Source of the DNA: Actinomyces minihominis
GTDB taxonomy: Bacteria; Actinomycetota; Actinomycetes; Actinomycetales; Actinomycetaceae
Direction: 5' to 3'
Length of the DNA stretch: 64,000 nt
Assembly (NCBI RefSeq): GCF_900187855.1
Contig: NZ_FYEG01000003.1
Span: forward strand, 124,001 to 188,000
Made by a program: the position numbers and the translations under genes. Each line of letters opens with the position of its first letter. The stretch's first letter is position 1. Below the pieces are notes generated by a model, which did not search any database, was not told where the DNA came from, and was given only the letters and a program-made list of their open reading frames with translations. This document shows positions 17,672 through 26,030 of the stretch, in pieces.

Positions 17672-20600
17672 CTAGATGTGCCAGTTCGTCTGGCGTCCCA
17701 GCGTCCCTGAGTAGTTCTCCAGGGGCGCTGCCTGCAGTTCAGCCAGCTCCTTGGTGAGGGCATCCCGACGCTCCTCAAATACTTCCCGGCGATCCTCAGT
17801 GGCACCATGGGGTCGCGAAAGGAAGTCCTCAACCGCCGCAACTGACCTGGTCAAGAAGGCGATATGACCATCCTTCTCAGACTGGAGGCGCTCACGGTAC
17901 CAGTCCGAAGCCAGGATTGACTCCCGCTCAAACTGCGCGCGGAACTCTGGGTCCTTCAGCGTCAGGCCATCGGCGGTTTCCCCGTTGGCCATCACCTCAA
18001 GGAGGGCGCGAATCGGGGGGATGCCGAGGGCGATGGTGCCGTCATCAATGTAGGACTGAGCCACACGCCTGTGGGTCTTGACGATGGTCGCAATCGACTC
18101 TGCGTAGACCTCTTCGTCCTGGAGCTCCGGAGCCAGCATGGCCGGGGTGAAGACCAGGTTCGGGTGCAGGAAAATGCGTCCGAAGTACTTGGTCGCAAAC
18201 CTCTCGGTCATGCGGTAGCCGAGGCGACTGGCCGGAACCTCTTCACCATTGATGACCAGGTCCGGAACCGGCTCCAGGGCGCCCTCGGCAATCAGGTTGG
18301 CAGCCTTACGTTCATCGTCGTTCATACGTGAGAACAGCTCTGGGATCAGCATCGAGATGTCGTGATCAACCTTCACCTTGGGGCCGACGTAGCCGGCACT
18401 GGAGAGCCAACCATCGTAGCCGGTGAGCGCGAACGAGAGCAGGGCCGCATTGAGGTCGACGATAGAGGGAAGGGCGTTGAACGGTCCCTTGGTCATCGCA
18501 CCCTCTGAACCGGCACCCGTGGTCGAGGGCGACTTTCCGGTCATGGAGGAAATGAACTCCATGAACAGCTCGGGAAGTTCCATGTAGTGCAGCGGTCCGT
18601 AGGAGGCGAGCGGGGGCACCCCATTTTCAGCGGGGTTGTTGCGACGTCCGGCCACGACGATGTCCACCGGTTGCTTGAACTCAGCATCCATGGGCACCCG
18701 CGCGTACAGGCGCGAGGCCAGGTCGGCGTTGGCGGTGGCGAGGGGGTGGGCCAGGTCGGGGCGAATCTGCAGGTAGCGCGGGTTCTTCGACGGCTTGCCA
18801 TCAACAATGCGCGGCTGTGAGGAGGAGACGACGTAGGCCGGCTGATCCTTCGGACCGAAGGCCGCCTGCTTGATTACCTTACGCATCGGCTTCGTAAACT
18901 GGCTGAAACCAACCGCATCCTCGACCATGGCCACTGCCTGTTCCCGTGTCAGTGCCTCGTAGTTCGAGAGGAAGACGCCGGGACCCGCAATATCCTTCTC
19001 AGCCTGCTTGTCGTACCCGCGGATAATCGCGTCATCCGGGCGCTGGAACAGCAGGTTCTCGCAGTTGTCCACGTACTTGCGTGAAGGGGCGCCGTCCTTA
19101 CCGGGAACCACGATGGAGGCGGTGATATCGTCCTCAGTCTGGACCTTGGCTGCGGGGTGGAAGTCATAGCGCAAACCGAACAGACGCCACGAACCGTCCT
19201 CTTCGTAGCCCACGCGAAGCATGGAGACACGCACCTTGTCCCGGTCGGCATGCACCATGGTGCCCTTGCGGCCGTTGACCATCCCGGTGGTGAAGTGGCT
19301 GGCCCAGTCATCGCCCCACTCGGGCTGGTAGTAGCGCTTGACGATCAAAACCAACTCAATGATGTACCCGGGCAGGGTGTTGAGCCACGCATTGTACTCA
19401 TCGGTGTAATCAGGGCTCGGGGTGAGCAGCTTGACGACGGAGCCAATCGACCGCTTATCCGAGAGGACGGAGCGACTGTCAGCGCTGATGTTCGCCGGAT
19501 CGATGAAGCGGTTGGTGAAGTCCTTTTCGAGGATCTCAGCCACGCGCGCCATATCCGCATCGAAGTCGGGCGAGTAGGAGTCCCCGTTGATGACAGCATC
19601 GGTGATGGCCTTTGAAATTTCAGACTTGCCGCCACCGGAAACCGTGGCCGGCTTGTGGCAGGTGGTGGAGCGCGGCGATGTGCCGATCAGGGTCCACTGG
19701 GTCGGATCATTCTCTATTTGCATCAGCTGGGTGTAGTAGCCATCCGGGGCAACATAGAGCTTCTCGCTGCGCAGCGGGATCGACTGGGTCTGCCCCTCGT
19801 GCTCCCACGACACCGAGTTGTCCCACAGCGAGTAGGTTGCACCCGCCGGCACCAGGATGTTTCGCTCATCCTCGAGGTCGAGGACGTACCCCTCGGGCTG
19901 GGTAGCAAAGCGCTGCGGGTCGCGCCAGACAACCTCTGCAAGCGAGTAGGAGGTATCGGACTCCTTGTCCGTGAAGTGCTGACCGAGGTTGTAACGCGGG
20001 TAGACCCTCGCCCCACCCGCGTGCTCCTCCTCGACCTCACCAAACAGGTTGGCGGAGTAGGAAATCTGCGCCTTTACTTCCTTCTTGCAGTAGCCGAAGT
20101 AGTTGTCGGCAATGACGGTGGTGATGACACCGCGTTCGTCACGCGCACACACCTTGAATGCGGAACCACCGTTGTAAAGCTCGTCCGAATCTTCCCAGCA
20201 CATGCCATCGCGGCGCTGACGCTCCGTCGCGTCCTCCCACTTCGGCAGGCCCAGTTCCTTCTTGGTCACCTTCGTCAGGTGGGGGGCAAGGACGACGAGG
20301 CCGGTGGTTCCCGTCCACGAGTCGGGATCGAGCGAGGCATCAAACTCAGGCACGTAGGGATCGCCGCCGTTGCCAAAGATTCCCTCAACGAAGTCGAGGT
20401 TCGCCACCAGGGAACCCGGGGCGATGAAACGCACCTCCATGGTGCGCTCAGCACTGAACTTCGGCACCTCCGGGACCACCACGGGTCGCAGCTGGAGGGA
20501 GACCCACGCGCCAACCGGATTTTCCGAATCAGAGCTGTAAGGAAGGGTCATGGCGTCTTCTGGCGGCTGGAAGGCACGCTCCATCAAACGGCCAAACACC

Positions 20601-21046
20601 GCGCGCGGGACCTCAATCTTGTCATCCTGAACCGGCAGTCCCCCGTCGGCAATGTGAAAGACGCCCTTGGTGGTACGGCGGTCATTGGCGGGGTTGTGGA
20701 GGACACCGTTGAGGGTGCGGTACGAGGTCAGCAGATCCGACTCAAACTTATCCCCACCAATTGGCAGCGACAGGGTGCGAGCCAGACCCGGCTGGTCGAG
20801 GACGAAGGTGACGCGCGGCAACTGGGGTGAGACCCCGGTGCCATCCAGATAGGAATCAAGGAACGACTGAATCCGGCTGTCAACCGCCGAAAGTCGGTGT
20901 GAGAGCCTGCGGTCCATTTCCCGCTGACGCGCAATTATCGGCTGCACCAGCTTCGCTTCATCCGTTGCACTTGCAACAGATGGGATCGGTAAACCGATTA
21001 GGTTCAGTCGAAGATTTACGGCCGCGATATCCAGATTGTTCTCCAT
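17672..21046 (-). CDS. Probable pyrophosphate-type phosphoenolpyruvate carboxykinase
   Basis: 1124 residues, cytosolic (no signal or membrane segment), and about twice the length of GTP- or ATP-dependent PEPCK. The length and a Gly/Ser-rich loop at residues 828-850 (FISSMTGKSPSTTGAGSEGA, then TKGPFNALP) agree with what I recall of PPi-type PEPCKs described in Entamoeba, Propionibacterium and Actinomyces relatives. These convert PEP + CO2 + Pi to oxaloacetate + PPi and back. Other features: a charged N-terminus with RQREMDRRLSHRL (about residues 36-48) and a charged helical C-terminus. Start ATG at 21046. It converges on pstB. Confidence in the gene is very high; in the function, moderate, since it rests on length and one recalled motif. 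Confidence 0.68.
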   Translation of the reverse strand: MENNLDIAAVNLRLNLIGLPIPSVASATDEAKLVQPIIARQREMDRRLSHRLSAVDSRIQSFLDSYLDGTGVSPQLPRVTFVLDQPGLARTLSLPIGGDKFESDLLTSYRTLNGVLHNPANDRRTTKGVFHIADGGLPVQDDKIEVPRAVFGRLMERAFQPPEDAMTLPYSSDSENPVGAWVSLQLRPVVVPEVPKFSAERTMEVRFIAPGSLVANLDFVEGIFGNGGDPYVPEFDASLDPDSWTGTTGLVVLAPHLTKVTKKELGLPKWEDATERQRRDGMCWEDSDELYNGGSAFKVCARDERGVITTVIADNYFGYCKKEVKAQISYSANLFGEVEEEHAGGARVYPRYNLGQHFTDKESDTSYSLAEVVWRDPQRFATQPEGYVLDLEDERNILVPAGATYSLWDNSVSWEHEGQTQSIPLRSEKLYVAPDGYYTQLMQIENDPTQWTLIGTSPRSTTCHKPATVSGGGKSEISKAITDAVINGDSYSPDFDADMARVAEILEKDFTNRFIDPANISADSRSVLSDKRSIGSVVKLLTPSPDYTDEYNAWLNTLPGYIIELVLIVKRYYQPEWGDDWASHFTTGMVNGRKGTMVHADRDKVRVSMLRVGYEEDGSWRLFGLRYDFHPAAKVQTEDDITASIVVPGKDGAPSRKYVDNCENLLFQRPDDAIIRGYDKQAEKDIAGPGVFLSNYEALTREQAVAMVEDAVGFSQFTKPMRKVIKQAAFGPKDQPAYVVSSSQPRIVDGKPSKNPRYLQIRPDLAHPLATANADLASRLYARVPMDAEFKQPVDIVVAGRRNNPAENGVPPLASYGPLHYMELPELFMEFISSMTGKSPSTTGAGSEGAMTKGPFNALPSIVDLNAALLSFALTGYDGWLSSAGYVGPKVKVDHDISMLIPELFSRMNDDERKAANLIAEGALEPVPDLVINGEEVPASRLGYRMTERFATKYFGRIFLHPNLVFTPAMLAPELQDEEVYAESIATIVKTHRRVAQSYIDDGTIALGIPPIRALLEVMANGETADGLTLKDPEFRAQFERESILASDWYRERLQSEKDGHIAFLTRSVAAVEDFLSRPHGATEDRREVFEERRDALTKELAELQAAPLENYSGTLGRQTNWHI

Positions 21047-21329
21047 GCCCCAAGCTTAGGCTCCCCCGTCGAGGCAGGGAGGTACCTGTCTTAGATCCAT
21101 GCGATAGGTAGTATTCCCAGGCCCGCCTGAGAATCTAGTCACCATGAGTTTGGGGGTGTTTTTCGCCAAAGGTCCCAGAGACGCCGCAAGCTTTCAGTTA
21201 AACCACCGACTCTCTGTGACCACTCTGGATGACCAGCGTCACTTCCCATCGAAAACCCTTGCAATCAAAGGTAAATTTCAGGTGTTTTGATTGGCCAGGC
21301 AGGGGCGTTGACTCCCGGAGGGTTCAGTG

Positions 21330-23987
21330 ATGAGTAAGGTTCCGACTTCTGAGAAGCCGAAAGTGGTCGGAAGACCAAAGATGACCGGCAGCACCCTAGC
21401 GAACCTGCTGGTGGTCGTCGCCATCATCTTCATCCCCCTCATGTACGGCGGCGTACTCACCTCCGCCTACCAGGACCCGGTCGGGCGCATCAACCACATC
21501 CAGGCTGCCGTGGTTAACGAGGACACCCCGTATCAGGCGCAGCTGGTCTCCGGTGAGACCGAAACCGTCGATGTCGGCGCCATGCTGACGGACGCCCTCG
21601 TCAATCCGGCAGAGGGCGAGGACACCGGCTTTACCTGGCACGCCATGACCGCGCAGGAAGCCGAGAAGGACATTCTGGACGAGTCGATCCGAGCCATCCT
21701 CTACATCCCCGCCGATCTCTCCCAGCAGGTGGCGCAGATCGGTACGGCCGAGGCCGCCCAGACGATCCCCTCCCAGATCAGGCTCGTCACCGATGACGGC
21801 ATCAACTACCTTTCCGGAACCCTGGCCATGACCGTGGCGGCAACCCTCGAGGACCGCATCACCTCAGAGGCATCGGCAACGTACGCCGAGGCCCTTCTGG
21901 GCTCACTCGGGACCATCCGCACCGGCATGGGAACCGCCGCAGACGGGGCTACCCAGCTGACAGATGGTTCGACCACCCTGGCCAGCGGCCTCACCCAGCT
22001 GAACGAGGGCGCTGCAAGCGCAGCCACCGGATCGAACACGCTGTCTGACGGCGCCGACCAGCTGGCAGCCGGTCTGAACCAAATGGCGGATCAGGTTCCA
22101 GCCCTTCAGGAGGGCGTCAGCGCCCTCGACAGCGGCACCGCGCAGCTTGCCGGTGGAGCCAGTTCCCTGAACAGCGGGCTGAACCAGTACACCTCCGGCG
22201 TCGACCAGGTGGCAGCCGGAGCCAGCACGCTGCGCTCCCAAACCCCTGAGCTGGCGCAGGGGATTGCAGAACTCCAGGACGGCTCTGCCCAGGTCGCTGC
22301 GGGTAACAAGCAGCTGGACGAGACATTCAAGAAGATCAGTGAGCCGATCGCCGGCCTCGCCCCCATTCCCGGCGAGATTCGCGACCTCCTGACCGGACTT
22401 TCAGGCAACATTGCTGGACTCTACGAAAAGTGCGTCGCCCAGAACGGAGCCTCCGACCCCCTCTGCCTCCTCGTTGAACAGCTGACAACACACCAGGACG
22501 AGATCCTCGGAAAGATCGATGACATCACCGCCAATGCTGACGAGGCGATTGCCGGTGTGGCTGCGGCACAGGACGCCATGGACCAGCTGGCCGACGGATC
22601 CGAACAGGTCAGCCAGGGTCTCACCAACCTCAAGTCCTCAGTGGGATCGACCTCGGACACCGCTACCAACAAGACTGTCCTCGGAGCAATCAACTCCATT
22701 GATGACGGGCTGACGACGCTTGCGGGCAACTCGCAGTCCCTGCGCAGTGGCGCAGAGCAGCTGCTGGCCGGCAGCCAGGCACTAAAGGATGGAACCGGCA
22801 CACTCTCCTCCAAGGTTCCCACCCTGGTGGACGGTGTCACGCAGCTGGACTCCGGAGCCGGTGAACTGGCGTCGGGCGCCACGGAACTGAGCACAGGTCT
22901 CGGTACTCTCGCAGAGGGAATCTCCACAGCGGCCGACGGTTCCAAGTCCCTCGTGCAGGGTAGCGAACAGCTCAGGGATGGTCTGGTTGAGGGCGAGGCA
23001 CAGATCCCCAACTACTCATCCTCGGAAGCCAATGAGATCGCTGCGACCTCATCCAATCTTCTTGAGATCACCCCGGTTCGCGACCATGAGGTAGCCGGCA
23101 CCGGAGCCGGCTTCAGCCCCATGTTCCTCTCCCTGGCCCTCTGGGTCGGCGGCATCGCAATCTTCCTGGTGCTGCCCGCCCTCGACCGCCGTCCCGGTCC
23201 CGGAGAAACCTGGTGGATGGCTGCGGCGCGTCCCGCTGCCACGGCATCGATCTTCGCGGTGGCACAGGCAACCTTGGCTGTTGTCCTCACGAACCTGCTG
23301 GTTGAACTGCACGCCGCTCAGATCTGGGGCATGATCGGCATCGCCGTCCTCGCCTCGCTGACATTCGTCGCCATCAACCAGGCGTTCATCGCCACCATGG
23401 GTTACCGGGGGCGGTTCGTCTCGATCGTCCTCCTGCTGCTGCAGATCGCGTCGATGGGGGCCACGTTCCCGATCGAAACGATGCCCAGGTTCTTCAACTG
23501 GATCCACCCGCTGCTTCCGATGACCTACACCCAACTGTCGTTCCGGGCCATGATCGCCGGCAGCGGTAGGCCGGGCATCATCGGCGCCACCGTGGTGGTC
23601 CTGCTGATCTGGATGGCCGTGGCGGTCGCCCTCATCCTGCTTGGTGCCTACCTGCGCGAACGCAACCACCCGCTGCCCTACGACGCCGCACTGCTGCCTG
23701 ACAACTACCCGAACGAGGACGAGGTCGGGGCAGCCACGCTGGCACAGCGCCGCGACATTAAGAAGGAACTAGTCGAGTTCGCTCGGGCACGTCTGGCTTG
23801 GATCGACTCCCGGGGGGCGGGTCACGCCTCTTTGGGAACGCTAGGTCCCCGATCGACTTCTGAGGAGAACTCCGAGGACGACCCGGCCGTTGAGCCGGCG
23901 GACGTGGTTGAGGAAACCAAGGAAATCGAGGAGGTTGAGGAGCCCTCGAAGGAGGAAGCCACAACGCCCTCGGCCAAGCAGTCCTAG
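21330..23987 (+). CDS. YhgE/Pip-family membrane protein
   Basis: 885 residues from the ATG at 21330 (GGAGG eight bases upstream; a GTG at 21327 is just before). One N-terminal membrane helix (about residues 24-44), a long extracellular domain of repeats of the form (G/L)xxGxxxLxxGxxxL (residues 190-570, for example DGATQLTDGSTTLASGL) forming extended coiled coils, then five C-terminal helices (from about 592) as in ABC-2-like exporters, and an acidic tail. YhgE/Pip proteins include lactococcal phage-receptor Pip and proteins near type VII secretion; the transported substrate is unknown. An 11-base gap leads into the frameshifted small gene behind it. Confidence 0.88.
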   Translation: MSKVPTSEKPKVVGRPKMTGSTLANLLVVVAIIFIPLMYGGVLTSAYQDPVGRINHIQAAVVNEDTPYQAQLVSGETETVDVGAMLTDALVNPAEGEDTGFTWHAMTAQEAEKDILDESIRAILYIPADLSQQVAQIGTAEAAQTIPSQIRLVTDDGINYLSGTLAMTVAATLEDRITSEASATYAEALLGSLGTIRTGMGTAADGATQLTDGSTTLASGLTQLNEGAASAATGSNTLSDGADQLAAGLNQMADQVPALQEGVSALDSGTAQLAGGASSLNSGLNQYTSGVDQVAAGASTLRSQTPELAQGIAELQDGSAQVAAGNKQLDETFKKISEPIAGLAPIPGEIRDLLTGLSGNIAGLYEKCVAQNGASDPLCLLVEQLTTHQDEILGKIDDITANADEAIAGVAAAQDAMDQLADGSEQVSQGLTNLKSSVGSTSDTATNKTVLGAINSIDDGLTTLAGNSQSLRSGAEQLLAGSQALKDGTGTLSSKVPTLVDGVTQLDSGAGELASGATELSTGLGTLAEGISTAADGSKSLVQGSEQLRDGLVEGEAQIPNYSSSEANEIAATSSNLLEITPVRDHEVAGTGAGFSPMFLSLALWVGGIAIFLVLPALDRRPGPGETWWMAAARPAATASIFAVAQATLAVVLTNLLVELHAAQIWGMIGIAVLASLTFVAINQAFIATMGYRGRFVSIVLLLLQIASMGATFPIETMPRFFNWIHPLLPMTYTQLSFRAMIAGSGRPGIIGATVVVLLIWMAVAVALILLGAYLRERNHPLPYDAALLPDNYPNEDEVGAATLAQRRDIKKELVEFARARLAWIDSRGAGHASLGTLGPRSTSEENSEDDPAVEPADVVEETKEIEEVEEPSKEEATTPSAKQS

Positions 23988-24004
23988 GGGGTCAGAAGCC
24001 TTCG

Positions 24005-24026
24005 CACCAGGGCCTGGGCCCTGGTG
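24005..24026. repeat. Perfect 22-base palindromic hairpin
   Basis: CACCAGGGCC (24005-24014), a TG spacer, then GGCCCTGGTG (24017-24026). It follows the YhgE-type gene by 17 bases and overlaps the GTG that opens the next reading frame. It could be a terminator or a translation-blocking structure; no T-tract follows. Confidence 0.6.
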
Positions 24027-24394
24027 ACGGCCCACTTTGCCGGAACAGTCTGCATTCTTCTTGCTGCCGAGATCTATCCACTGCTGGCCCGCCGTCCCGA
24101 GCTGTACATCATGGCCCGCATCTACACCCTGGCGGCACACCTGCTGATTCGGGCCTGCTGGGACATCTTCCCCGTTATCATGCCGATCTCGGTCTTCGAT
24201 CCGGTCTTCAACCACTGGTGGGGGTCTTCAACGCCGTCATCGCAGTCGCGTACGTCTTCTGGTTCACCTGGCAGCTCAACACCGGAAAGGCCTCCGTGTC
24301 CTTCCGCAGGGGCAGTGCCCGTCAGGCTTACATCGACAGCCACCCGGAAGAGATGCGCCGTCTGGAAGAGGACCGGGACCTGCAGAACGGCTAG
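24024..24394 (+). pseudogene. Frameshifted small membrane protein gene
   Basis: The first frame (GTG 24024 onward) encodes a hydrophobic protein (AHFAGTVCILLAAEIYPLL, then TLAAHLLIRACWDIFPVIMP) up to the run GGGGG at 24220-24224. The sense then continues in another frame: VFNAVIAVAYVFWFTWQLN, then a basic and acidic tail ending EEDRDLQNG with a stop at 24392-24394. Adding one G would join both parts into about 124 residues with three membrane segments. A single-base loss in a G run may be a real mutation or an assembly error. The family is not recognised; placement suggests a partner of the YhgE/Pip gene. Confidence 0.7.
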
Positions 24395-24402
24395 GGCGCG
24401 AA

Positions 24403-24747
24403 CTACTTCGCTCGGTTCCTGTTCACCGCCACGGTCAAGAGCATTACCGAGTCGTCGAGTGCTTCCACCGCGTGAAATGCGGGAGGGATGATGAGAAAAT
24501 CTCCCTCCCGCATTTCCTGTTTTGAGCCGTCCTCGGTATTCACCAGCCGAACGTGACCCCGCAGGACCTGCAGGGTGGCTTCGCCCGGACTGGCGTGTTC
24601 AGCCAGTTCCGCCCCCGACCTGAGGGCAATCAAGGTCTGACGCAACGAGTGCTCATGACCCCCGTAGATGGTGTGGGCGGCCCGCCCCGAGGATGTTTCA
24701 CGGGCTCTTTCAAGTTCTACTTCGCCAAGTTCTGTTAGTGAGATCAT
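24403..24747 (-). CDS. Small cupin-domain protein
   Basis: 114 residues from the ATG at 24747 (a TTG at 24780 is in frame but would add a Pro-rich, unlikely start). Single conserved beta-barrel cupin with a weak motif 1 (LRSGAELAEHASPGEATLQVLRG) and motif 2 (GDFLIIPPAFHAVEALDD), where His and Glu could bind a metal. Single-domain cupins of this size serve as small-molecule sensors or isomerases; the substrate cannot be inferred. It converges on the frameshifted gene and lies 60 bases downstream of the threonine-synthase-like gene in the same direction. Confidence 0.8.
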   Translation of the reverse strand: MISLTELGEVELERARETSSGRAAHTIYGGHEHSLRQTLIALRSGAELAEHASPGEATLQVLRGHVRLVNTEDGSKQEMREGDFLIIPPAFHAVEALDDSVMLLTVAVNRNRAK

Positions 24748-24806
24748 GCTCACACCATAGGGGGGGAGAACTGCCACCAATCCAGAGGGGGTCCGCCGCC
24801 GGTTAA

Positions 24807-25946
24807 CTAACCAAAGATTGCGACCATCTGCTCGGCGGCCTTCAAGCCCGACCCAGTCAGCACAACAACCGTGGTCTGCTCCGGTTTGATCACGCCTGTA
24901 GCAATGAAGTGCTCAAGGGTTGCCGCAGCAACGGCGCTGGTTGGTTCGGCATAGAGTCCGCGCCTGGCAAGACCCCGCGTTGCACTGGTGATCTCGTCCT
25001 CGGGAACCGCATATCCCAGGCCTCCGGAACGCCGCACTGCGTCAACGACCTCGGGCAGCCGCACCGGATGCGCAATCGAAGCGCCCTCAGCGCTGGTCGA
25101 CGACCTCGGTTTTCTAGATGCGGGATCGACCTCGTTCACCGTATCCACAATGGTGGCCCAAGACTCTGGTTGCCCCACGAGCAGTCGCGGACGCTTCTCA
25201 ATCGCCCCGGACTCCAACAACTCTGTAAATGCTAGGTCGCAGCCGAGGACGAGGCTGCCCGAACCCGCTACCATAACCACATTATCGGGGGCTTGGAAGC
25301 CAAGCATCTCCCACATCTCGTAGCCCAGGGTCTTGATGCCCTGGATGAACATGGGGTGCCAGTTGTGACTGGCATAGGGGATGGACTCAGACTGGCGGAC
25401 TGCTTCGGCAGCGACCTCGTCCCGGGCCCCTGGAACCCGTTCGACCTCGGCCCCAAAAGCGCGGGCCTGCAGGATCTTGGCCTCTGAGGTTGAGGCCGGA
25501 ACGATGATCTTGGCCCGGATTCCCGCGGCCGCGGCGTAGGCGGCGACGGATGAACCCCCGTTGCCCGAACTATCTTCGAGGACGTCCCGGGCCCCCAGGG
25601 AACGAAGGTGGGAGATCATCACGCTCACGCCCCGGTCCTTGAAGCTGGAGGTGGGGTTGAACCATTCCAGCTTGAAGTGGATCCGCAGTCCTGACCATTC
25701 GCCTTCGACCAGCGGGGTGTACCCCTCCCCCAGGCTCACGGCCCCGGCAACATCAACCGGAAGAACTCGGTGGTATCGCCAAATCGACCGCCGACCCGTA
25801 TCGACCTGCTCCCTGGTTAACCCGACCAAAGGGGTCACGGCCAGGGGAGTACCGTCTTCGCCCCGCCATCTTGGATCGGACAGCTCATACAGGTTGCCTG
25901 AGCGATCGACAAGCCGGGGTGTTGGCACATCAGCTGCTAGTTTCAC
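24807..25946 (-). CDS. Threonine-synthase-like PLP enzyme
   Basis: 379 residues of the fold type II PLP family. The Schiff-base Lys is in NPTSSFKDRGVSV near residue 104; the phosphate-binding loop VAGSGSLVLG near residue 228 and the PLP-pyridine Ser in VLTGSGLK near residue 364 match threonine synthase and related ammonia-lyases. The Asn-bearing SSGNGGSSVAAYA loop is also seen. It is slightly divergent from the housekeeping ThrC of actinobacteria, so a paralogue acting on another amino acid is possible. No other threonine genes are near. Confidence 0.82.
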   Translation of the reverse strand: MKLAADVPTPRLVDRSGNLYELSDPRWRGEDGTPLAVTPLVGLTREQVDTGRRSIWRYHRVLPVDVAGAVSLGEGYTPLVEGEWSGLRIHFKLEWFNPTSSFKDRGVSVMISHLRSLGARDVLEDSSGNGGSSVAAYAAAAGIRAKIIVPASTSEAKILQARAFGAEVERVPGARDEVAAEAVRQSESIPYASHNWHPMFIQGIKTLGYEMWEMLGFQAPDNVVMVAGSGSLVLGCDLAFTELLESGAIEKRPRLLVGQPESWATIVDTVNEVDPASRKPRSSTSAEGASIAHPVRLPEVVDAVRRSGGLGYAVPEDEITSATRGLARRGLYAEPTSAVAAATLEHFIATGVIKPEQTTVVVLTGSGLKAAEQMVAIFG

Positions 25947-26030
25947 TTTCCACCGCCTGCGTTCCGAGAACTGCAGCCCCCATTGGGCATTTCATTGCGC
26001 ACCTTCAGGATCTAGGGCTCCATACTCCCT

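Noticed and set aside
19655-20830. 391-codon frame opposite the large PEPCK-like gene
   Set aside because: Shadow frame; Arg/Val-rich low-quality translation and no ribosome site.
24220-24224. Programmed frameshifting at the G run
   Set aside because: No slippery heptamer with a downstream pseudoknot pattern was evident; a simple base loss explains it better.
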